A stretch of 64,000 bases of DNA from Psilocybe azurescens (GCA_023853785.1 JAJIRX010000708.1:1-64000); one strand, 5' to 3'; numbered from the stretch's first letter, positions 35,490 to 46,953 are shown. Numbers and translations are program-made. Notes: generated by a model not told the origin, from the sequence alone.

Positions 35490-35614
35490 AAGAAGATTTT
35501 ATATACAAAATGAAAGAAAAGCAAAAAGCAAAAAAGAAAATAAAGTGTCTGTAACAATAAGGGCCTCTGTGTCTCACTATAAATTGTAAGCTCAGAATGG
35601 TTTGCACTCTTTCA

Positions 35615-36042
35615 CTGTCTGCCACCCTTTTTTTTTTAAAAAAAATTTCACTTTGTTTCTTTTTGTTCTCTCATTTTATTTTACATTTATGTGTTTGTTT
35701 GTTCATTTAACCCAAGTATATACCCTCCTCCCCATCTTTTTTACTCCTGTTATGTTTTTTATTTTTATTTTATTTTGTTACAATGGACTTTGCATATAGA
35801 TAATAATGTAGTATATAGTTATTAATATATTATATTGCACTCATGAATTTACACTAACATTGATAGATTGAAATATTCTAGTTGGAATTCAACTGGATTC
35901 TGTTCTATTCAAAGTTCAAGTTGGCACTCCAATTGGAGTCCACCTGGACTCTATCAGCTCTTCCACCATAGGTCCCAATCATGGTATTTATTATTATTAT
36001 TGGTATTATTATCATGTATTTAGTTCCTTAAATAATATAGAT
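35615..36042. other. AT-rich spacer with a short TTCCA/GGAAT array
   Basis: No gene. At 35878-35970 words such as TTGGAATTCAACTGGATTC alternate, resembling the arrays at 36920, 40460, 45200 and 47090. Confidence 0.5.
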
Positions 36043-36557
36043 GCATGGACAAAATTTAATAGGTCTGAATCCACAACTAATATATTAAAGTTTTGCAGTC
36101 TGTTTATAAGACAAAAGAATCTTGTCCTGAATACATATGAATTGATAAAGGATGTCAAGTGTTGCAAATAGCTGTTACCAATGGAAGTTGGGATGCTATG
36201 TGGAAAAAAACATCAAGATTTATTGTGGACACTTACCATTATATTAATCACCAAGCCAATGATTATCTTTGTTGAAAGTACTGCAATCCTTCTCTAGGTG
36301 ATGGTTCAGCTCCAAATCTTGTAATTATTGCATATGATGATAATGGCAATGCATATGCCCAGAAAACCTTTAATACACAAGTGTGTGAACAATTAAATGC
36401 ATGGCTGGGTGGTTTTGAATCTATACTTAAATGTATGACACCTGGCAATTTCAACTGGTTTCTACACACAATACTATTTTACCACACAAAATATGTCATT
36501 GCAAAGAAGAAAAGAAAGGCAGAGTCTTCAGATAGTGATGATGAAATGAAGAATTAG
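36043..36557 (+). pseudogene. CxC6-type (KDZ-associated) gene relic
   Basis: Degenerate copy of the C-terminal part of the gene at 41284-43522. Recognisable pieces are AWTKFNRSESTTNILKF, then DKGCQVLQIAVTNGSWDAMW, RFIVDTYHYINHQANDYLC, NPSLGDGSAPNLVIIAYDD and FNTQVCEQLNAWLGGFESIL, ending in an acidic tail and TAG at 36555. It contains at least two in-frame stops (TGA where Cys is expected) and one frame change. The CxC6 cysteine clusters themselves are missing. Confidence 0.75.
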
Positions 36558-36649
36558 GATTGGATGAAGGGACTAGTGATTCTAGTGAAGCAGAGACCAG
36601 TGATTCTGACTCAGACTAAATTGAATACAAGTGTGTAAAAAACAAGTTA

Positions 36650-36905
36650 ATTCACATAGTAGATTATATAAGCAATGTACAGTAGGTGTATGATACAAGG
36701 TAGATTATATAAGCAGTGTATAGTAGGTGTAAAAACAAGTTAATTCACATAGTAGATTATATAAGCAATGTACAGTAGGTGTATGATACAAGGTAGATTA
36801 TATAAGCGAGTGTATAGTAGGTGTATGATACAGGGTAGATTATATAAACAGTGTACAGTAGGTGTACGATATAAGGATTATATAAGCAGTGTATAGTAGA
36901 TGTAT
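36650..36905. repeat. Minisatellite, unit about 36-43 bp
   Basis: About six units built on AGATTATATAAGCAGTGTA plus AGTAGGTGTATGATACA, with unit-length variation. It lies between the CxC6 relic and the TIR-like end at 36907. Confidence 0.8.
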
Positions 36906-37253
36906 GCAGTACTTTACAGTGCCCCACGGGTACCGGTCAGAACCGCTTGGACCCAGTCGGAACCGATCGAACCGGTCGGAATCTGATCGGAATCCACTCG
37001 GACCCACCGGAACCGGGTCGGAATTTCTCATAATGTACTTAATCAGTGTATAATACAATGCTTAGTCAGCATTACATAATAATTGCTTACATAAGCTTAT
37101 AATAATGTATTGAAATCACATGATATAGTCTGCTTAGTCAGTATTATATAATATTTCTTACATAAGCTCTTAAGTAATCATTCAGGTCACATGATATTTG
37201 TAATAAATGCGAAATTATAAAATGCACTCAACAGGAATTGAACCAACAGCTTC

Positions 37254-37262
37254 ATATATATT
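37254..37262. repeat. 9 bp target duplication ATATATATT, left copy
   Basis: Repeated at 39901-39909 directly after the right end of the TIR element. The AT-simple sequence lowers its weight. Confidence 0.55.
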
Positions 37263-39900
37263 GGGGTTGAACAATCCCTGATAATGCCGTCAACACGTGA
37301 CGTCACGTCACACGGCCAATATCATCACAAAAGTTGAGACACCTCAGTTTCGTCAGTTCTTCATTGTTTTCTTCCAAATTTTTGTGCATTGTATATACTA
37401 TAATATATATAGTAGCTATTCCTGGTACTTTTAGCTCAGAAAATGCATGCTATAAGTTAAAAATAGTAAATTACATCAAGTTTCCACTATATATAGTCAA
37501 AGATAAGACAGATTCATGAGATTGCAGAGGATGTGAACAATGATATAGATGGTATTGCTATATATTAACATGCATATAGTTATTTCATTTAAAACAATTC
37601 TAAAAACATAATTTTTCATAGAGATTTGAGCAAAATACATCTAATTCTGTCAAAATTTGATTCTTAACATGTCCAAGTCTTTACAGTTTGGAATATGATT
37701 AAAAATCACAGTAATAGGTAAGGCCTACAGTGTTTTGAACCATGCATATACCATTCCACATGTATATAATAATATAAAACATATTTTTACAACACTCAAT
37801 AACCTCAGTTATTTGACATATCTTCAAAATTGAGTCAATTTCTATTATTGTCCCTCTCCATGGCTTCCTCTTCCCTCTTCCCTCTATCTCCTCTATCTCC
37901 TCTATCTCCTTGCTTCCCTCATCAGCTTCAAATATTCATGCCTTTCATATGTAAATCAACTGCATCAATCAGTGTTGCTTGAATATCATTTACACAAGTT
38001 GGAAGCTGTCCACTTTACAAGTTTGGAGCACCAGCTTGCTTAAACAGCTTTAGCTGATCTTTTAATTTCTTGCCTTTGAGGTCCAGGATTTTTTCTTTTC
38101 AAGTACCAGTTCTAGCTGTGCAATTCTGGCAGCTGTATTTTTGTATTTTCCTCACAAACTTCTATATGCTTGAGTTTTTGCTTGATATTCATTGCACAAG
38201 TCTACAAGCTCTTTGTGTCTTTTCCCTTTGTTTTTGTGTATTCAGTGCCAGTCTATGTAAATACTGATAGTCTTTTTCAGTAAAATTTGCAGCCATATGG
38301 TTATGTGTTGTTATGGAAATATACAGATATTGCATGATTATGATCAAGCAGTGTAAGCTGTGGCTATTGTCACATAAGAACTCAGAAAGCATCTAAAGCA
38401 ATTTCATTTTCAGTATTTGTGGCAGACATCCATACAAGTTCTCTTTCTTCAACTGTTGCCTCATCAATCAAACCACCAGATGTAAATTCTGATGTAAAGC
38501 ATTCCCATGCCATCTCCAGTTCTCCTTTGAAAAAGAAATCAGAAGTTCATGGAAGTGTGGATATAGACCTGAGAATGAAGAGGACCAAGATCAAGCATGT
38601 TTTCATTTTTGCATTAAAAGTTCAGATTGCTTTTATATATGGATAAGAAAATATTCTGTATAAATTGCTGAAACAGCAGACTCTGAAGCTGTTGGTGAAT
38701 AGTCAAGAACATTTGAAAGATTTGTTCCATATGATTGAGTGTTGAGTTTTACTTGTTGATACAAAGATTTTCTAAAAAGAGCTTGAATTCATCTTGATAA
38801 AGAATAAGAGCTTTCAACTTGTATCAGATATCTTCTACTGCAGTCTCAGATGAAGTTACAGTCTTTTTCTCAGCTTGAGCACCTTATACTTTTGCCATAA
38901 CAGTAGCTCTACCCTTCTTTCCAACAGGCCTTGCAGAATATATTTGATACCCTTGGACTTTAATGCATAATATTGAACCATGATGTTAGTATACTATAAT
39001 AAGATGTTACTGCAGAATCATTGCTTGAATTTCAGACTGGCTATAAGGCCTAGAAATAAATGCTGGAATCAGAACAAGAATCTGTATTTTTAGTACACAA
39101 GATCATATAAGAATACCAAATTTTGCAACTTACTATCCATTAACAAAGCTTTTTGAACTAAAAATAATAATAAAAAGCAGTCAGAATCAAAGAAATAGAG
39201 ATAATAAAACAGGTATAGTGATGATTTGAGTGCAAGGGCCATTTCCCTGCAGTCTTTAGGTATTTAAAGGTTATTTCGGGGCCATCCCTCACATGCAAGG
39301 CTGCCATGAAGAAGCCTGCTCGGCCTACTCGGCCTGTTTTGGAACAGGATCAGTGGCTGTGCTACACCTATTTTGCTCTCAAAACAGTATAATGACTATA
39401 GCATCATGGAAAATGAAATTCACGACTAGATTTGCAGAGTAAAGTTATTTAAATTTAAATTTCTAAAATTTGATCAGAACAGATTTTTAATTTAGCAAGT
39501 CTAAGTAGGTGAAAGTGCCTAAATATAGGGTCTAACTCGCCACTGAGGCCAAAAACAAAAAAATTGTTCTGATCAGTTTGTTCAAATTTAAATTCTAAGA
39601 AAAATATGTCTGCCAACCATGTTTATAAGTGCTGGTTGCTGAGATATTCTTTATGCAACCCGGGAGTGCTATATTTGGCAGGGAAATCAGTCTGATTTCG
39701 CTTTTTGAGTTCTTAATCATATTTTTGCAATAAAAATGCCTCATGCAATGGAAATACTTAATATCTTCCATTACATACCACAAAATGTTTTGAATTGGTT
39801 GTTTATAAAGTACAAGCTCAATGTCTCAAGATATTGGTCTGGTCACAATGTGACACAGCATGTCACTGGCCGTCACACGCATCAGTGATTGTTCAACCCC
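37263..39900. mobile_element. Nested 2.6 kb TIR element with 9 bp target duplication
   Basis: Ends are GGGGTTGAACAATCCCTGAT (left) and, inverted, GGGGTTGAACAATCACTGAT (right). Similarity continues inwards for about 90 bp in patches (GTGACG, CCAATATC, TTGAGACA). A 9 bp flanking duplication and GGG ends fit a Mutator-like element; an 8 bp reading would fit KDZ or hAT. The interior is AT-rich and degenerate. A possible minus-strand coding relic at 38190-38300 (YQYLHRLALNTQKQREKTQR) is helical but unrecognised, and there is a CTCTATCTC microsatellite at 37870-37912. Confidence 0.55.
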
Positions 39901-39909
39901 ATATATATT

Positions 39910-40440
39910 AATTCTATACACATTACCAACTACACTATTATTGCTTGTGGTATTATTAACATTTTAGCGAATTATATACTATTCTTTACAACACCCAATA
40001 ATATATTCTGGCACTTCCTGAAGCTATACCCACATATTATATATCAAAATGATCAGAAATTGAGGCAATGCATCTGTAATTACACCATCATCATAATATT
40101 ACCGTAATGTTCAATATACAAAATACTGTAAATTTAAATATATATAGATATTGTAAACTACATTTTGCAACAAAATAGCACTCTGTGAGCTATATATTAA
40201 TAGTGTTACAATAATAGAAATTAATGGAATACAAAGATTAATTTTATTCAAGACATTTAGATTATATAAGCACAGATTTATATGAAAAATAGGTATTTCT
40301 TTATTAGAAAATTTTTAATTTTATATAACTATTACATAAACATATTCTCCTAAATTTTATAATTCTAACAATACCAAATTTGTCACAAACTGTTGAGATC
40401 TATGTATACTTTTCGTATTATTACTTGGTGAGCTGTAAAT
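39910..40440. other. AT-rich, no gene seen
   Basis: Interior of the 36907-40757 element, very AT-rich, no open frame of note. Confidence 0.4.
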
Positions 40441-40457
40441 AGTATGCTGACATAATA

Positions 40458-40757
40458 TAGTTCCGCTTGGTACCACTCGGATTCCACTCGGAATTGGGTC
40501 TAATTGGGTTTCAAATTTGATGAATTCCACTTGGATTCCAGTCAGATTCCGGTCAGATTCCGATCGGATTTTGGTCGGACTTGTTAACAGTGGAACCGGT
40601 TGGTACCGGTGGTTCCGATCGGAATCCAGTCGGAATCCAGTCGGAAAAATTTGGACATTTACTGCTAATTTGGCAGGGACACTGCCAAATAAAATTCGGT
40701 CGAACCGGTCGGATTCCGACCAGTTCCCGATCGGTACCTGTGGGGAGTGTAAAGACC
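40458..40757. repeat. CGGATTCC/CGGAATCC array at the right end of the TIR element
   Basis: About 18 copies of TCGGATTCC/TCGGAATCC/ACTCGGA words on both strands, broken by a unique 60 bp piece near 40640-40695. Confidence 0.6.
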
Positions 40758-40879
40758 TCGATGTATGATAGTAGTGATAACTGTGTAAATCTATTTTTAT
40801 ATTCAGCCTAAAGGTGTGGGAAATTGTTTTTACTCAGCTTCAAACCATGGGAATTCCACTTTATTACTGTATTGGCTAT

Positions 40880-41010
40880 AAATAACTCTATTCCCCTTCA
40901 TTCCCTATTATTTCCCTCTATTCCCTCTCCAATTCCTTCATTCCCTCTTCAATCCCCTCTATTCTCTCTATTCCCTCTATTCCCTTTCACTCCCTTTCTC
41001 AATCCCTCCA
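40880..41010. repeat. ATTCCCTCT-type microsatellite
   Basis: Variable units TTCATTCCCT and CTATTCCCTCT repeated about ten times. A short (GAA)n run follows at 41151-41172. Confidence 0.7.
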
Positions 41011-41283
41011 GTCCTATAGGGAATATGTGGGGAGTGAGAAGTACTGGGATAATGATGGAAAGATGCTAAAGAAGGAAAAAGTTGTTGCTGTTGAGGAAAG
41101 GTCAGAGCAAGTTCATCAAAGGATACATCTGAGCAGGAGAAGTCAATGAAGAAGAAGAAGAAGAAGAAGAAGCAATCTGAGCAGTAAGTAAGAAGAATAT
41201 AAATATATGCAATGTACTTTTAAATGTTTTAAAATCTAACTGTTTGTATACTGTGATTTTTTCAGATCTTTATAACAATCTAC

Positions 41284-43522
41284 TTGATGGCTATATCACT
41301 TCTACTTTCTCTATTCTGGCTGCTTATCTGTCTTGCATATCTTCCTGGTGTATCAGCATCAGGACCAACAACACTATTTCCTAATATTACATTTTTGGCT
41401 TTTAGCAATTTTGTGTCAACAACATTTAATCCAGATATTTCTTTGGAAACTGTGCTGCTAGTCTTTTTTTTCTCTAGTAGAAAATCCAGACTTGCTTAAT
41501 TTACATGCTCGCCAAAAGCATCCAAGTTTACAGGATGAAAAGTGCATAATTGCTACAAGTTGGATGAAGACTTTGAGTTGTGCATTAAAAATCAACTTGA
41601 TACTGGTCTTTGTATGCTTTTTCAACAAAACCAATTTATGTCTGATACCTGGGAAACTGTATTAGCTGTAAAGCTTGATAAATTTTCTGAAGTTCTTGGT
41701 CTTACACTCTATAAACAAGGTGCTTTCTATCAAAAGTTGGAAAATGTTTCTCAAAAGTGTATTGAACCAGTGCAGATAATCTGCTCTCTTAACATGATTT
41801 GTATAACTCCATTATGCAGATCTTGACATATTAGGTATATACCTGTGGACGTGATTTACCATTGGTGACTTTGCTCAAAGGGTCATCTATATTTAAAAAT
41901 GTCCCTGTATTAACAGGAGAATGCACCAAATGCCACACATTATATTCTGCAGATCATCAAACTTATCATAATAATGACACTCGTATTGAGAGATATCTAA
42001 ATTTTCCTAAATACATCCAGATTGGAAGCAATATCTGGGTTGATTATGTTTTTGCAAATGCACTAATAAATGGCATATACTCATTTCATGTATCTGCAAA
42101 TACATATACTCAATATTGGAACAATAGCTTTGGCACTATTGATTCTGCTAATATATTTAAACTTAGTCAGAAACAAGTCTGGCAAGCTTTTGTGGCACTC
42201 TATTAGGGTTGTGGCTGCATCTTTACACACAACATTTGAAACTATTTCTGATATTGATATTGATGATCTTACTCAGCATGCCTTTGCTATACTTGGAAAC
42301 GGTGGTGAAATTCCTGGTGCAAGAGAACATTCTTGTTCTGATTGTACCAAGCCATATAAAGAGACTGTTTAAGACAAAGATCCTATTCCAGGTACATTAC
42401 CTGTTAAGCTATATACTTTAGATGGTGTTGTTATGGGGCCACAGGTTTGTTTTTGGCTTTTGTTTTATTTTTTTAAGTTTATACTAATTTTGTGAACTTA
42501 GATTTGTGCTTTTGATGGTTGCACCAATGATCTTATTAATGCATGTGGTGGTTCACTTTGTACAATGCATGAAGTTGAACTTGCAAACAAATGCCAGATG
42601 GTTGGCTGTGACAGTGATAAATTTGAAGAAACTCAAGCTTGCAGGCAACATCAAGACAACTGGAAGCAAAGTGTGCAGGCACATAGTAAAGAAACTCTCA
42701 ATGGTATACATTGCATTCTTCAAAGGCCTGGTGAACATCAAGAATGGCAACAAATTCCTGAAGGAGCTATTCAGCAACCACATGATGAAGAGATTGATGA
42801 GAATACTCCTTCTGTACAACAACGAAAACATTACTTTTCACCTAATCATTCATATTGTATTGAAACTGCATGTGCACCTTGTGGAGTTGTTCTTGCATGG
42901 ACTAAATTTGCCAAGTCTGAGTCTCCAACAAATATTCTCCACTGGCTAGAACATCTATTTCCAAATAAAGATGAAAGACCAGCTTACATTTGTATTGATA
43001 AAGCATGTCAAGTTTTCAAAACAGCTGTTAAACTCAAGTTATGGAATGAGTGGAAACAGACAACTTGTTTTATTGTGGACTCTTATCACTATACCAATCA
43101 TAAGGCAACTGATGAAGTTTGCTGGAAATGGTGTAATCCTGCACCCAAAGATGGCAGCGCCCCCAAATCTTGTGGGTGAAAAAGTTGATGAAAATGGAAA
43201 CCTCATTCAATATAGAGAATTTAATACTCAAGTCTGTGAGCAACTTAATGCTTGGCTTGATGGCTATGAATCTATCTTAAAGCAAATGACATCCAAAAAT
43301 TTCAATTGGTTTATACATACAATGTTGGTTTATCATGTGAAGCATGTTCTTGGCAGGTTATCATCTTCACAAAATGAGGACTCAATAGATGATGAAAGTA
43401 GTGAAGAAGAGGAATCCAGTGCAAGTAGTAATAGTAGCCAGAGTAGCAGCCAGACAACCCAAAGTGATGAAAATAGTGAGTCAACAGATAGTAGTGATGA
43501 TGAAATGCATGTCTCAGATTAA
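41284..43522 (+). pseudogene. CxC5-CxC6 cysteine-cluster protein of the KDZ-transposon type, broken
   Basis: Homologous to the hypothetical proteins carrying CxC5 and CxC6 clusters that accompany KDZ transposases in basidiomycetes. In order: a hydrophobic N-terminus (41284-41500), a middle part with DTWETVLAVKLDKFSEVLGL, and a CxC5-like region (41860-42190, GECTKCHTLYSADHQTY). After a short intron near 42448-42501 comes the CxC6-like exon (CAFDGCTNDLINACGGSLC, CQMVGCDSD) and a conserved C-terminal domain (FSPNHSYCIETACAPCGVV, TCFIVDSYHYTNHKATDEV, FNTQVCEQLNAWLDGYES) with an acidic Ser tail. Frame breaks lie near 41500, 41825, 42205, 42370 (stop) and 43155, where an extra C in a CCCCC run shifts the frame. 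The CxC6 exon is otherwise well kept. No KDZ transposase is present nearby. Confidence 0.75.
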
Positions 43523-43604
43523 ATAAATATTATACAATTTTCTCTATTTCATTAATTAAGTCTAGTAAACTCAAAGATAAACAGCTGGACTGGTAGCAGA
43601 ATTT

Positions 43605-43640
43605 TTTCAAGTCCAACGGAATATGGAGGCACTGTAAAGT
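43605..43640. repeat. TIR-like end downstream of the CxC6 gene
   Basis: Reads GGAATATGGAGGCACTGTAA then AGTACA. Its reverse complement gives GTACTTTACAGTGCC, identical over 15 bases to the end at 36907. It could mark the right border of the transposon that carried the cysteine-cluster gene. Confidence 0.45.
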
Positions 43641-43749
43641 ACACTCATCTTTCTGCTAGAAAATAGTGATTCTATTTGCAAAACTGATGTCAAACTTGGT
43701 ATTTTGAAGTCAAATATTTGGGTGATATGTTTTGGGATAGAGTTATTGA

Positions 43750-44622
43750 TGAAAAACAATCATGAAGACCATTTTCTAAGCTCACTCCCCATGACCATTG
43801 CCATCTAGTTTTACTTGTCTCCACTGGAAAGGCTGATACTTCCACACAACTCTCCTGCCAGCTTCTCACTATCACCAACACATCTATCACCATCTAAACC
43901 ATTCAAAATTCCCTCAAAAACAGGATCTTGTAGCACAAGTCAAGCTCAAAAAGCTATTCCTCTTCAAGAACTATAGGAAGGCTTGCTTGAAATTTGTCCA
44001 GAAGTATGAAAACTGAACATAAAAAGACTGGAAACATATCATGTTCACAGATGAGACCAAGATCAATTGAATTAGATCAGATGGAAGGCAATGGGTGAGA
44101 AAAAGGCTGGCTCTCCTCTCCAAACTCAGCATGTAGAAAACCATCAAATTTAGAGAAGGACATATGATGATTAAGAGTTGTATAACAACAAGTGGTGTTG
44201 GCTACATGTGCAGGGTAGAAGGCTAGATGAATGGAGAACTCTATGTAAGCATTTTGGATGACTATGTCTTCCAAACTCTGGAGTATTACCATCTTAATCA
44301 GGATGATTTCATTTTTCAACAAGATAATGACCTCAAGCACACATCCAAAAAGGCTCAGAAATGGCTTAAAGACCATAAAATAGAGCTTGTGGACTGGCCA
44401 GCATAATAACTAGATCTCAATCCAATTGAAAATTTGTGGCATATTCTCAAAATGTGCTTTGTAGAATACAAAAATACTCCAAGAGGTGTCCAGGAGTTGT
44501 AGGGCAGAATACTGGAAGAGTCAGAGGAAATACCTATGGAAGACTATGTGAAATCAATCAATAGTATGTCTAGAAGAGTTTTAGATGGTTTGAAGTCAAA
44601 GTGGAGTCACACAAAGTGCTAG
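43750..44622 (+). pseudogene. Tc1-type transposase relic (DD34E)
   Basis: Plus-strand remnant with an N-terminal GRP-like HTH start (about 43770, KLTPHDHCHLVLLVSTGKAD). The DDE region shows the first Asp in HIMFTDETKI, the second in FIFQQDNDLKHTSKKAQKWL and Glu in LDLNPIENLWHILK. There are 34 residues between the second Asp and the Glu, which is typical of Tc1. There are at least five stops or frame changes, so it is dead. A copy of its likely terminal repeat ends at 44863. Confidence 0.8.
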
Positions 44623-44837
44623 TTTATATAGATACCCATATTCCAACAGACTGCAAAGAAACTGTCTGGATGTGTTATTTTTATAAAGTATTTAATAATA
44701 ATAGGTGAACCAAACAAATACAAAAATATTTTATATCTCCTCAAAGATGTGATCCAGGGCTTTCCAGTACATTTTAAATTATATAATTTCATAAGAATTA
44801 CATAGTGTTATAGTCAATTCAAGTTCAATTTCAAAAA

Positions 44838-44863
44838 CATCCAGACAGTTTTTTGAGTCACTG
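44838..44863. repeat. Right terminal repeat of the Tc1 relic
   Basis: CCAGACAGTTTTTTGAGTCA then CTG followed by TA, the expected target duplication. An inverted partner, AAACTGTCTGGATGTG, lies at 44658-44673 just inside the element. The left end was not found. Confidence 0.5.
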
Positions 44864-44879
44864 TATGTACAAAAGCAGA

Positions 44880-45175
44880 CACAACAAGTATGGACAATGA
44901 CAACAACATGCAGGACATGTACTGCAACACATACTATATGCACAGCAGCCATGACAATGACATGTACAACACTGAGTACAACACTGACATACGGCACCCA
45001 TGATGCATGCAACAGACACGATGGCTGCAAAGACAACAACAATGATGACATGTATGATACTGAGTATGACAGCCACATATGATGGCCACAATGGACACAA
45101 TGGCTACAAGGACAATGACACATACAATGGATGCATACCATGCCCACCACAACAACAGCATGTATGACCAACATG
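44880..45175. repeat. ACAATGACA-rich low-complexity stretch
   Basis: Irregular repeats of ACAACA, ATGACA and CATGTAC words over 300 bp. Cys/His-rich open frames on the minus strand are a by-product of this bias. Confidence 0.6.
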
Positions 45176-45679
45176 ACCACTCTTCTGCAGTACTTTACTG
45201 TCCCCCACCCATTCCAAATGGAATCCATGGAATCCAACTTGATTCCATGATTCCAGTTGGAATCCAGTTGGAATCCATGGAATCCAACTTGATTCCATGG
45301 ATTCCAGTTGAATTCCAGTTGGAATCCAGACCAATTCCAATTTGATTCCATTTAATGGTTTCAAGTGGAATGGCTGGGAATCATGGAATGAGCCCATTCC
45401 AACTGGAATCCAAGTTCATTCCAGCTTATTTCATTCAATAAGACTTTGTGAATTTCACTAAGTCCAACTTTAAATTCACATGGAATGGAATGGAATGGAA
45501 TCCAATTGGATTCCAACTGGAATACTTTAATCTTAGCTTAAATTTATGTGACAATGTAATATAATATATTAAAAACTATATACTACATGATTATATACAG
45601 GTATAAAAAAGAAAAACATAATAAAAAGAAACAAAAAAAAAAAAAATAGAAAGAACAGAAAAAGGGGCGGAGGGTACAT

Positions 45680-46800
45680 TGGTGGTGTCGTCATCCGTGT
45701 TATCGACGTCGTGGTCGGCCGTACCTGTCGTTGTATGTGTCGGTGTCACCGTCAGGTGTTGTCATCGACCGTACCCGCCGTGGTACGCGTCGGTGTCGTC
45801 GTCGGTGTCGTCCGTACGTGTCGTGGTACGCGTCGCTGCCGTCGTCGCGTGTCGTGGTCGTCTCCCTGTCGTCCTCGCTGTCGCCGTGGTGGTACGTGTC
45901 GTCGCGGTCCGTACCCGTTGTGGTACGTGTCGGTGTCGTCGTCCGCCGTGCCTCTCCTGGCACCCGTCGGTCCCTTCGTCGCGTGTCGTCGCGGTCCGTA
46001 CCTGTCGCGGTACGTGTCGGTGTCGTCGCCGTGTTGGTATCCGTCGGTGCCGTTGTCGCGGGTTGTCCTCGTCCTCGCCCTCGCCGTCCACGTTCTCGCC
46101 GTCCACGTCCACGTCCTCGCCCTCGCCGTCCATGTCCTCGCCCTCGCCGTCCACGTCCTCGCCGTCCACGTCCTCGCCCCCGCCGTCCACGTCCTCGTCC
46201 TCGCCATCCACGTCCACGTCCTCGCCGGCGTCCTCGTCCTCGCCGCCGTCCTCGCCCACGCCGTCGTCCTCGCCCACGCCGTCGTCCTCGTCCTCGCCGG
46301 CGTACTCGCCCACGCCGTCGTCCTCGCCCTCGCCGGCGTACTCGTCCTCGCCGGCGTACTCGCCCTCGCCGTCGTCCTCGTCCTGGCCGGCGTACTCGTC
46401 CTCGTCCTGGCCGGCGTACTCGTCCTCGTCCTGGCCGGTGTACTCGTCCTCGTCCTGGCCGGCGTACTCGTCCTCGCCCTCGCCGTCGTCCTCGTCCTTG
46501 CTGGCGTCCTTGCCCTCGCCGGCGTACTCGCCCTCGCCGTCGTCCTCGTCCTCGCCGGCGTACTCGCCCTCGCCGTCGTCCTCGTCCTCGTCGCCGTCCT
46601 CGCCCTCGCCGCCGTCCTTGCTCTTGCCGCCGTCCTCGCCCTCGCGGTCCTCGTCGCGGTCCTCGTCCGCGTCCTCGTCCGCGTCCTCGTTGTCGCTGTC
46701 GCAGTCGTCCTCGTCCTCGTCGGTGTGGCCGTCGCGGTCGTTCTCGTCCTCTGTCGCGTCGGGTTGGCTTTCGCCTGGCTCCGACCGACGAGGCGGTGGT
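45680..46800. repeat. GC-rich GTCCTCGCC-type satellite, 1.1 kb
   Basis: Part one (45680-46050) repeats GTACGTGTCGGTGTCGTCG-like words. Part two (46060-46740) repeats CGTCCTCGCC and CGTCCTCGTCCTGGCCGGCG words at 6-30 bp spacing. All reading frames stay open because the repeat lacks stop codons, so the long frames (over 350 codons on both strands) are not genes. It is far more GC-rich than its surroundings. Confidence 0.8.
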
Positions 46801-46953
46801 GGTGGTGGAAGGAAAAAGGGTGGGGGTCGGAATCAACAACGGACCGACGTGGCATCAACATGTCACGCGCGCGTTGTTGTTCGGCCCGTGCCGAGCAGTG
46901 CCGAGAAATTCGGCTGTATTAGTATGTAGTTAACTAGTTTTTTATTTTCTATA

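Larger units (their letters stand above)
34366..35556. mobile_element. Nested solo LTR (1191 bp) of a second family
   Basis: Begins TGTTAC and ends GTAACA, with perfect 6 bp inverted ends and a 5 bp ATAAG target duplication, sitting inside the solo LTR at 32495-35614. It shares GATTCTCAAGAACTAGCTAA with the LTR at 58914-59461, which also has TGTTACGA/TCGTAACA ends, so the two belong to related families. Near its right end it carries six exact TGAGTCA sites (35343-35440) and an 11 bp perfect inverted repeat (35463-35489). Confidence 0.85.
32495..35614 (-). mobile_element. Solo LTR of the giant element, interrupted by a nested solo LTR
   Basis: Aligns end to end with the LTRs at 2182 and 17435 (TGAGATG... 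to ...TTTCA). Removing the nested insertion and one copy of its 5 bp duplication leaves 1924 bp, against 1926 for the right LTR. No internal region follows, so it is a solo LTR. No target duplication is visible (CCAG before, CTGT after). It differs from the other two mainly by CG to TG or CA changes, and all five GCGATCGC octamers are lost. Confidence 0.85.
36907..40757. mobile_element. TIR element with subterminal GGAAT/TTCCG arrays, containing a nested element
   Basis: The left end reads GTACTTTACAGTGCCCCAC followed by GGTACCGGTC and repeated CGGAAC/CGGAATC words to about 37030. The right end (40460-40757) is an array of TCGGATTCC words ending GATCGGTACCTGTGGGG, AGTGTAAAG, which is the inverse of the left end with small changes. 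Inside lies a second TIR element at 37263-39900. No transposase is seen. The boundaries are inferred from the inverted ends. Confidence 0.5.

Noticed and set aside
32495..35614. Target-site duplication for the solo LTR
   Set aside because: The bases before (CCAG) and after (CTGT) do not match, so none is claimed.
36650..36905. CRISPR-like array
   Set aside because: Repeats are directly adjacent and variable, without unique spacers, and the genome is eukaryotic. It is a minisatellite.
44779..45351. Cys/His-rich minus-strand open frame
   Set aside because: It is produced by the ACAATGACA low-complexity run and the TTCCA array and crosses the end of a transposon.
45679..46939. Very long overlapping open frames (350-416 codons) on both strands
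   Set aside because: They stay open only because the GC-rich repeat lacks stop-codon trinucleotides. Six frames give Pro-Arg, Ser-Ser or Glu-Asp repeats with no domain, and the flanking DNA is non-coding.
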